Source: Domibacillus sp. DTU_2020_1001157_1_SI_ALB_TIR_016 (GTDB lineage: Bacteria > Bacillota > Bacilli > Bacillales > Domibacillaceae). From it: a stretch of 64,000 bases of DNA. Position numbers and translations under genes: made by a program. The stretch lies in contig NZ_CP135439.1 in assembly GCF_032341995.1 (NCBI RefSeq), positions 186,001 to 250,000 of the forward strand, given 5' to 3'. Of this stretch, positions 26,778 through 34,486 are shown piece after piece (positions within the stretch are counted from its first letter, which is position 1; every line of letters starts with the position of its first letter). The notes under the pieces were generated by a model. It was not told the DNA's origin. It saw nothing but the letters and a program-made list of their open reading frames with translations, and did not search any database.

Positions 26778-27413
26778 ATGAGTGATAAAATGCAAACCGT
26801 ACAAGATGTTAAGCAAGTGGCAGATGAAGACACATTTGACTGTTTCCGTCACATCAACGAACTGTTACACTCAGGTCAAATAAACGATTCCACCATGTTC
26901 AAAAGCATAAAAGAAGAAATGGGTTCGATTCAAAAATTGGTGATCGCGGCCATTCAAACGATTCAAAAAAACGGACGATTAATTTATCTGACGCCTCGGG
27001 CAAGCGAGCGTATTCATATAACCGATTTAAACGGACCATTGAGACTGCAAAACTATATTGTTGGAAAAAAATACTGCCCAAAATCGGGCGGAAATGAGCT
27101 TTTAGCACGAATGGATTTAAACGAGCTTCAGGTGGGGCCTCGTGATATGGTCATTTGCTTTGCGGCCGAGGCACCCTCTTATACGGAGAGCAGCTTAAGA
27201 TACGCACGGAAAAGCGGTGCGATGACAGCAAGTATTCTGATTGGTCAAGAACCAGAGGAGAAAATGCCGGCCAATATCAATATAAAGCTGGATTTGGATC
27301 AACATTCAATCGCCTTCGGGCGGGTATGGCTGCAAAGCCTGTTTATCCGTCTTGTGTCACAGGCAGCGTCAACTTATATTCTCGAATACGAGTTAAAAGA
27401 AATTTCCTTTTAA
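26778..27413 (+). CDS. Degenerate MurQ-like SIS protein of unknown function
   Basis: This 211-aa protein lines up by eye with the N-terminal SIS half of MurQ: IQKNGRLIYLTPRASERI (62-79) sits where MurQ has [38 protein letters not shown] matches the [20 protein letters not shown] block; and the C-terminal helix VWLQSLFIRLVSQAASTYIL matches [19 protein letters not shown]. The phosphate loop GxGTSGR is lost (TPRASER), and the DAVECPP region holding the MurQ catalytic Glu is replaced. It is therefore probably not an etherase but a ligand-sensing or scaffold protein. The ribosome site is weak; ATG 26790 is an alternative. A promoter lies upstream; it stands between an RpiR gene and ptsH. Confidence 0.65.
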   Translation: MSDKMQTVQDVKQVADEDTFDCFRHINELLHSGQINDSTMFKSIKEEMGSIQKLVIAAIQTIQKNGRLIYLTPRASERIHITDLNGPLRLQNYIVGKKYCPKSGGNELLARMDLNELQVGPRDMVICFAAEAPSYTESSLRYARKSGAMTASILIGQEPEEKMPANINIKLDLDQHSIAFGRVWLQSLFIRLVSQAASTYILEYELKEISF

Positions 27414-27509
27414 TTCTCTGTTTTTTTCAATGAGACAAGAAAAAGCAGGGATTTTTGTTTTACGCTAAAATGCGACAGCACTTTAGTGGTATTTGTGTGC
27501 AGTTTATTT

Positions 27510-27515
27510 TATAAT
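27510..27515 (+). promoter_or_regulatory. -10 element of ptsH
   Basis: TATAAT 42 nt before the ptsH start. No good -35 is visible at the usual distance. Confidence 0.4.
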
Positions 27516-27557
27516 AGGAACAGCGTACAATTTTAACGACAAAGGAGTTTTCTTAAC

Positions 27558-27824
27558 ATGGCACAAAAAACATTTACAATTACAGATGAAACAGGTATCC
27601 ACGCTCGTCCGGCTACAGTACTTGTTCAAACAGCTTCAAAATTCAGCTCAGATGTAAACCTTGAGTACAACGGCAAAACAGTAAACCTAAAATCAATCAT
27701 GGGCGTTATGTCCCTTGGTATTCCAAAAGGCGCGTCAATCACAGTAACAGCTGCTGGTGCTGACGAAGATCAAGCAATCGAAGCTGTAGGCGAAACAATT
27801 AAAACTCAAGGTCTTGGCGAATAA
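27558..27824 (+). CDS. ptsH: Phosphocarrier protein HPr
   Basis: HPr passes phosphate from PEP via enzyme I to the sugar-specific EIIA domains and, phosphorylated at Ser46, is the CcpA corepressor. The 88-aa protein carries His15 in GIHARPATV and Ser46 in [13 protein letters not shown], so it is true HPr and not Crh. AAAGGAG precedes the ATG. The codons are those of a highly expressed gene. Unusually, ptsI does not follow: the gene ends in its own terminator and the next gene is a HAD phosphatase. Enzyme I must be encoded elsewhere. Confidence 0.97.
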   Translation: MAQKTFTITDETGIHARPATVLVQTASKFSSDVNLEYNGKTVNLKSIMGVMSLGIPKGASITVTAAGADEDQAIEAVGETIKTQGLGE

Positions 27825-27846
27825 TTTTTGCCCAAGTCTTCTCTTA

Positions 27847-27881
27847 AAACGGAAAGAAGAGTCCCTTCTTTCCGTTTTTTC
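27847..27881 (+). terminator. Terminator after ptsH
   Basis: AAAACGGAAAGAAG, loop AGTC, CCTTCTTTCCGTTTTTT. Confidence 0.9.
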
Positions 27882-27913
27882 ATACATAAAAATCGAAATG
27901 TGGAGGAAATGAA

Positions 27914-28768
27914 ATGGCTTACTCACTGATTGCGATTGATTTGGATGGGACACTTTTAAATGAAGAAAAAGAAATTGATCAGCGGTCAATCCAGGCGATT
28001 CGTTCCTTTGAAGAGCGGGGCGGCCAGGTCGTCATTTGCAGCGGACGGACGCCGCTGGCCACGCGCTGGATTGGTGAGACGCTCGGTCTGAAAACACCTA
28101 TTATTTCATTGAATGGTGCAGTGCTTCACGATGAAAGGGGCGAATTGCTCAATCAAAAAACCTTCTCTTATGCAGGTTTAAAGCAATTTGTTTCATTTTG
28201 CGAAAAGGAAAACATATGCGTTCATTTATATGAAGGAAACGACTTGATTGTACCAGAGAAGAACCGCTGGAATGAGAAATGGATAGATCAAAATGTTCTT
28301 CCGCTCGTTCAAACAGGCGGCTTGCAGGAACGGCGAAATGCATATTTAGAGGAATGCCGGGTACGGGTGACACCGGACATCGGCCAGTGGCTTGAGAACC
28401 ATCCGGATATATCGAAAATGGCCATTTTCAGTGAAACGGGCGATTTTCGGGAGATTGAACAAAAAATCAAAACGAGTCTGCCGGATGTGGAAGCAGCCAG
28501 CAGCTCCAATTATGTGAATTTAGAAATTTCGCCCCGCGGTGCAACGAAAGGCAGTGCTTTAAAGGAGCTTGCTCTGCGGCTTGGCGTGCCGCTTTCCCAA
28601 ACAGCCGCCATCGGTGATAACTTCAATGACATTTCGATGTTTCAATGTGCCGGGATCGGTATTGCCATGGGCAACGCGCCGGCAGCCGTTAGGGCTGCAG
28701 CACAGCACGTAACCGCTTCAAATGATGAAAACGGCATTGGAGAAGCGATCGATTTTTTAATGCAGTAA
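27914..28768 (+). CDS. Cof-type HAD phosphatase
   Basis: This 284-aa haloacid dehalogenase-like hydrolase of the Cof (IIB) subfamily has motif I DLDGTLL with nucleophile Asp9, motif II SGRTP (S42), motif III Lys in ATKGSAL, and motif IV GDNFNDISM. Members dephosphorylate sugar phosphates, FMN or similar small phosphates, and the substrate is not readable. GTGGAGGAAATGAA precedes the ATG. Lying between ptsH and the mur genes, it might act on a sugar phosphate, but that is only context. Confidence 0.9.
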   Translation: MAYSLIAIDLDGTLLNEEKEIDQRSIQAIRSFEERGGQVVICSGRTPLATRWIGETLGLKTPIISLNGAVLHDERGELLNQKTFSYAGLKQFVSFCEKENICVHLYEGNDLIVPEKNRWNEKWIDQNVLPLVQTGGLQERRNAYLEECRVRVTPDIGQWLENHPDISKMAIFSETGDFREIEQKIKTSLPDVEAASSSNYVNLEISPRGATKGSALKELALRLGVPLSQTAAIGDNFNDISMFQCAGIGIAMGNAPAAVRAAAQHVTASNDENGIGEAIDFLMQ

Positions 28769-28863
28769 AGGCTCAAGCTGGACAGCCGATGAGCCGGCGG
28801 ACTTTTCTATAGGACAGACGCTGAATCCGCCTGCCTATCTTCACCAGCGAAAGCTTTCATCAA

Positions 28864-28912
28864 AAAGACATAAAACCTTTGTGGATATTCTCAAAGGTTT
28901 TATGTCTTTTTT
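28864..28912 (+). terminator. Strong terminator after the HAD phosphatase gene
   Basis: AAAGACATAAAACCTTTG pairs perfectly with CAAAGGTTTTATGTCTTT, 18 bp, followed by T. Confidence 0.9.
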
Positions 28913-28942
28913 AAAATATTATTTCATAGTTATTAAAAAATA

Positions 28943-28971
28943 TTGAAATTTAAAATCAAAGCGGTTACAAT
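28943..28971 (+). promoter_or_regulatory. murQ promoter overlapped by a cre site
   Basis: -35 TTGAAA (28943-28948), 17 bp, -10 TACAAT (28966-28971). ATCAAAGCGGTTACAA (28955-28970) fits the cre consensus with one mismatch and covers the spacer and -10, so CcpA would repress directly. Confidence 0.65.
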
Positions 28972-29000
28972 GATGGCATTATTTAAGAGGAGGGATTTGG

Positions 29001-29927
29001 TTGGAAGAAAAGCTGATGCAGCTGACGACCGAGTCAAGAAACAGCCGTACCATGCAGATAGACACTGCAGATACAAAAACAATCTTAACGATGATGAACG
29101 AGGAAGACTATGGCGTGGCAGAAGCTGTCAAGGAAGTGCTTCCCGCCATCGAGCAGGTCGTTGGCTTTGTGCTTCACTCGTTTCAAAAAGGAGGCCGTCT
29201 TTTTTATATGGGCGCTGGAACGAGCGGCCGTCTCGGTGTGCTCGATGCGGTTGAGTGCCCGCCAACGTTCAGCACACCGCCTGAAATGGTACAGGGCCTT
29301 ATCGCGGGAGGTGAGCACGCCTTTGTAAAAGCGGTTGAAGGAGCAGAAGATGATGAAGCCGCCGGCCGGCAGGACCTCAAAAGCCGCGGATTAACAGAAA
29401 GGGATACAGTCGTTGGATTAGCGGCAAGCGGCAGGACCCCTTACGTAAAGGGCGGACTCGCGTATGCCCGGGAAATCGGTGCCAAAACGGCTGCCATTTC
29501 CTGCAATAAAAACGCCCAAATCAGCGCGTATGCTGATCAGCCAATCGAAGTCGTGGTCGGACCGGAAGTGTTAACGGGATCTACACGCTTAAAAGCAGCC
29601 ACAGCACAAAAAATGATTTTAAATATGATTTCGACGGCTTCCATGCTGCAAATGGGCAAAGCGTTTGAAAATTTAATGGTTGATGTGCGCGTGAGTAATG
29701 TAAAGCTGAGACAAAGAGCGGTTCACACAATTGTCCGGGTAACAGGCGTTTCAAGAAAGCGGGCAGAAGAAACACTCGATGAAGCCGGAAACGAAGTGAA
29801 AACAGCGATTGTGATGCTCGAATGCGGCGTGCCGTTCAAAGAAGCTAAAGAGCTGTTAACAAAAGCGGAAGGATATGTGCGCCGAGCCGTTAAAATGGGG
29901 GGCGCACGCGGAGGAAGCAGCCAATGA
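29001..29927 (+). CDS. murQ: N-acetylmuramic acid 6-phosphate etherase
   Basis: MurQ cleaves the lactyl ether of MurNAc-6-phosphate to give GlcNAc-6-phosphate and D-lactate during cell-wall recycling. The 308-aa cytoplasmic enzyme has the SIS phosphate loop GAGTSGRLG (71-79), the catalytic Glu in DAVECPPTF (E85), and the C-terminal UBA-like helical tail ([16 protein letters not shown]). The start is TTG 29001 with AAGAGGAGG 7 nt upstream. It is first in murQ-murR-murP and overlaps murR by 4 bp. Confidence 0.95.
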   Translation: MEEKLMQLTTESRNSRTMQIDTADTKTILTMMNEEDYGVAEAVKEVLPAIEQVVGFVLHSFQKGGRLFYMGAGTSGRLGVLDAVECPPTFSTPPEMVQGLIAGGEHAFVKAVEGAEDDEAAGRQDLKSRGLTERDTVVGLAASGRTPYVKGGLAYAREIGAKTAAISCNKNAQISAYADQPIEVVVGPEVLTGSTRLKAATAQKMILNMISTASMLQMGKAFENLMVDVRVSNVKLRQRAVHTIVRVTGVSRKRAEETLDEAGNEVKTAIVMLECGVPFKEAKELLTKAEGYVRRAVKMGGARGGSSQ

Positions 29928-30778
29928 CTACCGGGGGATTAAACAGGCTGCGGAGCATTTTGCCCCAGCTGCCTCCTTCAGAAAAAAAAGTCGCCCAGTT
30001 TATTTTGGAGCAGCCAGAAAAACTACTCCATGCTACAGCAAGCGAAATCAGCCAAATGGCTGGCTCAAGCAGCGCGGCAGTGATTCGCTTATGCAAATCA
30101 ATGGGGGTTAAAGGGTTTCAGGAGTTAAAAGTCCGGGTCGCCGGTGATTTAGTGAAAGTACCGGAAACAGGGTACCGGGACATTGAAAGCGGCGAAACGC
30201 TTGCTGGTATTACACAGAAAACATTGAGCAATGGAATTCAAAGCTTAACGGATACAGCCGAATTGATGGATTACGGGCAAATGGAGGCGGCAGTCGAGGC
30301 GCTGGCGGGTGCGAAAACGGTTCACTGTTTTGGCATCGGCGCTTCGAGCTTAATTGCGATGGATGCCCAGCAAAAACTGCTGCGTATTCACAAAAACGCA
30401 ACGGCTTTTACCGATACACATTTAGTGGCGTCCCTGATTGCCAATGCGGAAGCGGATGATGTGCTTTTGGGCATTTCGTTTTCAGGAGAAACGCAGGAAG
30501 TCGCACGTCTCCTGTCTCTCGCCCAAAAGCGGGGAGTCAAAACGATCAGCTTAACCAAGTACGGATCGTCTGCCGCTGCGTCTCTGGCAGATATCAACTT
30601 ATTTACATCTGCATCAAGCGAAGCACCGCTTAGAAGCGCTGCAACCGCTTCACGCTTTGCTCAATTGTTTGTGATTGATGTGTTATTTATGGGTGTGGCA
30701 ACAAAAGAATTTGATCAAACAGTACAGTATATTGATCGTTCAAGAGAAGCGATCAGCTTTTTAAAAGAATCAAAATAA
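29924..30778 (+). CDS. murR: MurR/RpiR-family regulator of the MurNAc operon
   Basis: This 284-aa protein has an N-terminal RpiR helix-turn-helix (about 1-77; [21 protein letters not shown]) and a C-terminal SIS domain (about 120-260; [17 protein letters not shown] and [13 protein letters not shown]). It probably senses MurNAc-6-phosphate and controls its own operon, by analogy with MurR. The ATG overlaps the murQ stop (ATGA), so translation is coupled. It differs in sequence from the RpiR protein encoded at 25836 but has the same length and plan. Confidence 0.85.
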   Translation: MTTGGLNRLRSILPQLPPSEKKVAQFILEQPEKLLHATASEISQMAGSSSAAVIRLCKSMGVKGFQELKVRVAGDLVKVPETGYRDIESGETLAGITQKTLSNGIQSLTDTAELMDYGQMEAAVEALAGAKTVHCFGIGASSLIAMDAQQKLLRIHKNATAFTDTHLVASLIANAEADDVLLGISFSGETQEVARLLSLAQKRGVKTISLTKYGSSAAASLADINLFTSASSEAPLRSAATASRFAQLFVIDVLFMGVATKEFDQTVQYIDRSREAISFLKESK

Positions 30779-30824
30779 AAAAGGGGAAACAAAGGGTTGA
30801 AATACGGGGAAAGGGTGAGCGGGG

Positions 30825-32189
30825 ATGACAAACGAAAATAAAATGATTGCACAGCAAATTTCCGACTGTTTAGGCGGGCCGGATAATGTCGAATCTTTTA
30901 CCCACTGCATGACACGGCTGAGAGTAACACCAGTAGATCATGAGCGTGTAAATACAGAGGCGATTAAAAAAATTGACGGGGTTTTCGGAGTGGTCGAAGA
31001 AGAAACGATTCAAGTGATTCTAGGACCGGGAAAAGTCAATAAAGTCGCAGAAGAGTTTAGCAAGATCATGGATGCGTCAGATGGAAAGATGCTGAGAGAC
31101 CGTGCAGCGGCCGTAAAAGCAGAATTAAAAGAAAAAAACGCCACGCCGTTTAAGCTGTTTTTGCGTAAAATATCGAGTATCTTTATTCCGCTCATTCCGG
31201 CACTCGTGGCATCCGGATTGATTACAGGTATATCGAAAGCAATTATTCAAGCAGGCTGGCTGGCGGCTGATTCACAAACCGCCCTTCTTTTAACAGCGAT
31301 TGGCAGCGGCTTGTTTGCTTACCTTGGCATTTTAGTCGGCTTAAATGCAGCAAAAGAGTTTGGCGGATCACCTGCCCTTGGTGCGCTGGCCGGCATTTTG
31401 GTCATCAATCCGGCGATTGAAGGCGTTACATTGTTTGGAGAAGCATTGGTACCGGGGCGCGGCGGCTTGATTGGAATTTTGTTTGCGGCTATTTTCATCG
31501 CTTATGTAGAGCGCTGGATTCGTAAAGGGGTGCCGCAGTCGCTCGATATTATCGTGACGCCAACGGTTGCGCTGCTAATTACTGGTATTGTCACGTATGT
31601 GATTTTTATGCCGATCGGCGGTTTTATTTCTGACGCGATTACAAACGGTCTGCTGGCTGTTTTAGATATAGGCGGAATTGTCGCTGGCTTTGTACTTGGC
31701 GCAACATTTCTGCCGCTCGTGGTAACCGGCCTTCATCAAGGCCTGACACCGATTCACCTGGAACTGCTCAATTCCATCGGCGATGATCCGCTTCTTCCTA
31801 TTTTGGCCATGGGTGGAGCCGGCCAGGTGGGCGCTGCCTTTGCGATTTATATGAAAACAAAGAAAAAACGATTAAAGCGGGCAATAGGGGGATCTCTTCC
31901 TTCCGGTATGCTCGGCATCGGCGAGCCGCTTATTTTCGGCGTAACGCTGCCGCTCGGAAGGCCGTTTTTGACCGCCTGCCTCGGTGCAGGTATTGGCGGC
32001 GCGTTTCAAGCATACTTCAACGTCGCCACAAGTGCGATTGGGGTTTCCGGCCTGCCGCTTTCGTTTATTGTTCTTCCGCATCAAATTTTATTGTATTTAG
32101 CCGGACTTATTATTGCGTATGCGGCCGGTTTTGCATTTACGTATTTGTTCGGCTTTAAAGATGAAATGGCCAAAGAGTTTGATGAATGA
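30825..32189 (+). CDS. murP: PTS transporter EIIBC for N-acetylmuramic acid
   Basis: This 454-aa membrane permease has an EIIB domain (1-90) with phospho-Cys28 in HCMTRLR, a linker, then about ten helices of a glucose-family EIIC domain (about 105-450) with the substrate motif GIGEPLIFGV. It imports MurNAc as the 6-phosphate. There is no EIIA domain, so a separate EIIA-Glc type protein is needed, as known for MurP. Specificity is inferred from its place after murQ-murR and before mupG. Confidence 0.88.
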   Translation: MTNENKMIAQQISDCLGGPDNVESFTHCMTRLRVTPVDHERVNTEAIKKIDGVFGVVEEETIQVILGPGKVNKVAEEFSKIMDASDGKMLRDRAAAVKAELKEKNATPFKLFLRKISSIFIPLIPALVASGLITGISKAIIQAGWLAADSQTALLLTAIGSGLFAYLGILVGLNAAKEFGGSPALGALAGILVINPAIEGVTLFGEALVPGRGGLIGILFAAIFIAYVERWIRKGVPQSLDIIVTPTVALLITGIVTYVIFMPIGGFISDAITNGLLAVLDIGGIVAGFVLGATFLPLVVTGLHQGLTPIHLELLNSIGDDPLLPILAMGGAGQVGAAFAIYMKTKKKRLKRAIGGSLPSGMLGIGEPLIFGVTLPLGRPFLTACLGAGIGGAFQAYFNVATSAIGVSGLPLSFIVLPHQILLYLAGLIIAYAAGFAFTYLFGFKDEMAKEFDE

Positions 32190-32196
32190 AGAAAGC

Positions 32197-32225
32197 AAAG
32201 CGCAGAGAGTCTCTTCTGCGCTTTT
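32197..32225 (+). terminator. Terminator or attenuator between murP and mupG
   Basis: AAAGCGCAGA, 8-nt loop, TCTGCGCTTT and a T-run. It ends only 6 nt before the mupG ribosome site, so mupG is probably expressed by read-through or its own weak promoter. Confidence 0.75.
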
Positions 32226-32243
32226 TACATAAGGAGGATGCGT

Positions 32244-33302
32244 ATGTTTGGAATTTCGGTTTATTTAAATGAAGACATAGGAGAAAAGCAAGAGCAATAT
32301 GTGAAGAAAGCAAAGCAGCATGGCTTTCAGTGGGTATTTACATCGCTGCATATTCCTGAAGATGATGCCTCACAGCTTCACGGCCGGTTCCGCCAGCTTG
32401 CCAGGCTCGCCCGGGAAACAGGGATGGCGCTTTTTGCGGATGTTTCTCCCGCATCGCTTGAGAAAATTGGCTTGTCTATGGACCGGGCCGAAGAGCTGCT
32501 TGAGTGGGGTGTTACCGGGCTGCGCGTAGATTACGGTATGGCCGGAAAGACGATTGCGGATCTTTCTAAAAGGATGAACATAGTACTCAATGCCAGTACG
32601 CTGACCCGGCGTGAATACGAAGACATTCTTTCGGCTGGAGCGGATATCAGCCGCATCGAAGCGTGGCATAATTTTTATCCGCGTTCGGAAACAGGACTTG
32701 GAGAAGCCTACATAGAAGAAAAAAATAAATGGCTCCTTTCGCTCGGTTTGAGTACCATGGCGTTTGTTCCGGGGGACCGCCATAAGCGGGGCCCGCTGTT
32801 TCAGGGACTGCCTACATTAGAGAAGCACCGGAACCGGGCGCCTTTTGGGGCGGCGCTTGAGCTGATCCGTCAGCTGCATACGCAAAAAGTATTGATTGGT
32901 GATCCGGACTTGTCAGATGAAGCCTTCCGGCAGTTTAAGTGCTTCGAGGAGGACGAATGTATTCCGCTGCGGGCAAAACCATTTGCGGATGTCACTCTTT
33001 ATGCGGACGTTCAAACGAACCGACCGGACCCGGCAAGAGATTGTATTCGTTCCGTTGAATCAAGGGGATTTGCCCAAACCGGCGACAAAACAGTAGAGCC
33101 TTTTCAAACGGTTGAGCGGCCGAAAGGAACGATTACCGTCGACAACAAACGGTATTTACGCTATGCCGGGGAAATGCAAATTACGCTGAATGACCTGCCG
33201 GCCGATGAAAAAGTAAACGTGATTGGCAGAATCGTGGCGGAAGACCTGCCGCTGCTTTCGTTTGTAGGGCCGGGCGGGCGCTTTATCATTCACTGGGAAT
33301 AA
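32244..33302 (+). CDS. mupG: 6-phospho-N-acetylmuramidase, DUF871 family, MupG-like
   Basis: MupG of Staphylococcus aureus splits MurNAc-6-phosphate-GlcNAc disaccharide taken up by the PTS and is encoded beside murQ, murP and murR; the same set occurs here. The 352-aa protein has an N-terminal TIM-barrel half (MFGISVYLNED, GLRVDYGMAG, AWHNFYPRSETG) and a C-terminal cyclophilin-like beta domain (about 235-352). ATG 32244 is taken because AAGGAGG abuts ATG 32238. No signal peptide is seen, so it is cytoplasmic. Specificity is inferred from family and neighbours. Confidence 0.85.
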   Translation: MFGISVYLNEDIGEKQEQYVKKAKQHGFQWVFTSLHIPEDDASQLHGRFRQLARLARETGMALFADVSPASLEKIGLSMDRAEELLEWGVTGLRVDYGMAGKTIADLSKRMNIVLNASTLTRREYEDILSAGADISRIEAWHNFYPRSETGLGEAYIEEKNKWLLSLGLSTMAFVPGDRHKRGPLFQGLPTLEKHRNRAPFGAALELIRQLHTQKVLIGDPDLSDEAFRQFKCFEEDECIPLRAKPFADVTLYADVQTNRPDPARDCIRSVESRGFAQTGDKTVEPFQTVERPKGTITVDNKRYLRYAGEMQITLNDLPADEKVNVIGRIVAEDLPLLSFVGPGGRFIIHWE

Positions 33303-33374
33303 TAATCGGCTCTTGCCCCGCCATCGATGATTTTTTTTTTGCGTTCTGGGGAAAAGAAAAGGGAGGTGATGGAT

Positions 33375-33686
33375 ATGAATATTAATGTAAAGCCGGCCGC
33401 TGTAGCAGAACTGAAAAAGTATGAGTTTGGAGAAAACGAAGGAGTCCGGATTGAATCGATTTTTATCGGCAGCTGTTCGATTGCATCCGAATATCATCTA
33501 CGAATCGATCGTAAAAAAGAAGGCGATGATTTGTTTACCGTCTCAGGCATTCCGTTTCTTGTTTCAAAAGAAAGCCAGGAAAATCTCCATGACCATATTG
33601 CACTCGACTTTAACCCGGCGATGGGTTACAAGCTGACATCAGCCGAAGAAACCTACCGTTACAATTTAAAATTAGAGCGGGCATAA
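33375..33686 (+). CDS. HesB/IscA-like small protein
   Basis: This 103-aa protein carries a HesB/Fe-S biosynthesis fold (PF01521-like): [13 protein letters not shown] at the start and the [10 protein letters not shown] tail. Only one Cys is present (GSCSIASEY), so the Cys-x-Cys pair of A-type Fe-S carriers is missing and cluster transfer is doubtful. Function is unknown. Start 33375 is used with GGGAGGTGAT upstream; earlier in-frame starts at 33327 and 33369 fit the ribosome site poorly. It is a single gene bounded by a terminator. Confidence 0.7.
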   Translation: MNINVKPAAVAELKKYEFGENEGVRIESIFIGSCSIASEYHLRIDRKKEGDDLFTVSGIPFLVSKESQENLHDHIALDFNPAMGYKLTSAEETYRYNLKLERA

Positions 33687-33713
33687 GAAGCAGCAGAAGC
33701 TGCTTCTTTTTTG
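33685..33713 (+). terminator. Terminator after the HesB-like gene
   Basis: AAGAAGCAGC, loop AGAA, GCTGCTTCTT and T-run. Confidence 0.88.
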
Positions 33714-33762
33714 TTTTACATACTTTTGGAAAAGAAAGATTTATTTTAATGAAAATTCAATA

Positions 33763-33797
33763 TATAATGAAAATATATGATGTTACAAAAAGTTACA
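33763..33797 (+). promoter_or_regulatory. Urease promoter -10 and GlnR/TnrA box
   Basis: -10 TATAAT is at 33763-33768, with only a weak -35 (TTTATT, 33740-33745). TGTTACAAAAAGTTACA (33781-33797) is an exact fit to the GlnR/TnrA consensus TGTNAN7TNACA. Being just downstream of the -10, it should act as a repression site under nitrogen excess (GlnR). Confidence 0.75.
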
Positions 33798-33847
33798 TAA
33801 GAGATGGCAGGAAATTAAAATCTATTTCTTGGAAAGAAGGGGCTTTC

Positions 33848-34150
33848 GTGAAACTGACGGCACGCGAGCAGGAAAAGTTAATGATTGTTGTGGCAGCTGA
33901 TTTGGCACGCCGCCGCAAAGACAGAGGGTTAAAGCTGAATTATCCGGAATCGATTGCGCTTATTACGTATGAAGTAATGGAAGGGGCACGCGATGGAAAA
34001 TCCGTGCCGGAGCTGATGCAGTTTGGCACAACGATTTTATCAAGAGATGATGTAATGGAAGGTGTTCCGGAGATGATTCATGATATTCAAGTGGAAGCAA
34101 CCTTTCCGGACGGCACGAAACTAGTCACTGTCCACGACCCGATACGTTAA
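33848..34150 (+). CDS. ureA: Urease gamma subunit
   Basis: This 100-aa gamma subunit of the UreABC apoenzyme hydrolyses urea to ammonia and carbamate. [20 protein letters not shown] at the start and [10 protein letters not shown] and [16 protein letters not shown] later are diagnostic. GTG 33848 gives the normal 100-aa length and has AAAGAAGGGG before it; the longer frame from 33749 would run through the promoter. It is first of ureABCEFGD. Confidence 0.96.
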   Translation: MKLTAREQEKLMIVVAADLARRRKDRGLKLNYPESIALITYEVMEGARDGKSVPELMQFGTTILSRDDVMEGVPEMIHDIQVEATFPDGTKLVTVHDPIR

Positions 34151-34162
34151 GGAGGAGCGCAC

Positions 34163-34486
34163 ATGATTCCTGGTGAATATAAGCTTCAAAGTACCGCGAT
34201 TGTATGCAATGAAGGAAAAGAAGAAACGAAGGTTTTTGTGACAAACCGGGGGGACCGGCCCGTGCAGGTGGGTTCCCACTTTCATTTTGCAGAAGTGAAT
34301 CAGGCACTCGAATTTGAACGCGAGAAAGCGCTTGGTAAACGGCTGAACATTCCCGCAGGCACGGCAGTCCGTTTTGAACCGGGAGACGGCAAGCCGGTTG
34401 CGCTCGTTCCGTTTTCCGGCGAGCGGCGCGTATACGGGTTAAACAATCGCGTGAATGGTGCGCTTGATGGGGAGGAAGAGGCATGA
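34163..34486 (+). CDS. ureB: Urease beta subunit
   Basis: This 107-aa beta subunit packs against UreC in the trimer of heterotrimers. IPGEYKL at the start, [19 protein letters not shown] and [15 protein letters not shown] are family hallmarks. TTAAGGAGGAGC precedes the ATG 12 nt after ureA. It overlaps ureC by 4 bp (ATGA). Confidence 0.96.
   Translation: MIPGEYKLQSTAIVCNEGKEETKVFVTNRGDRPVQVGSHFHFAEVNQALEFEREKALGKRLNIPAGTAVRFEPGDGKPVALVPFSGERRVYGLNNRVNGALDGEEEA

Noticed and set aside
27558..27824. Crh rather than HPr
   Set aside because: His15 is present in GIHARPAT and the whole sequence is HPr-like; Crh lacks this histidine.
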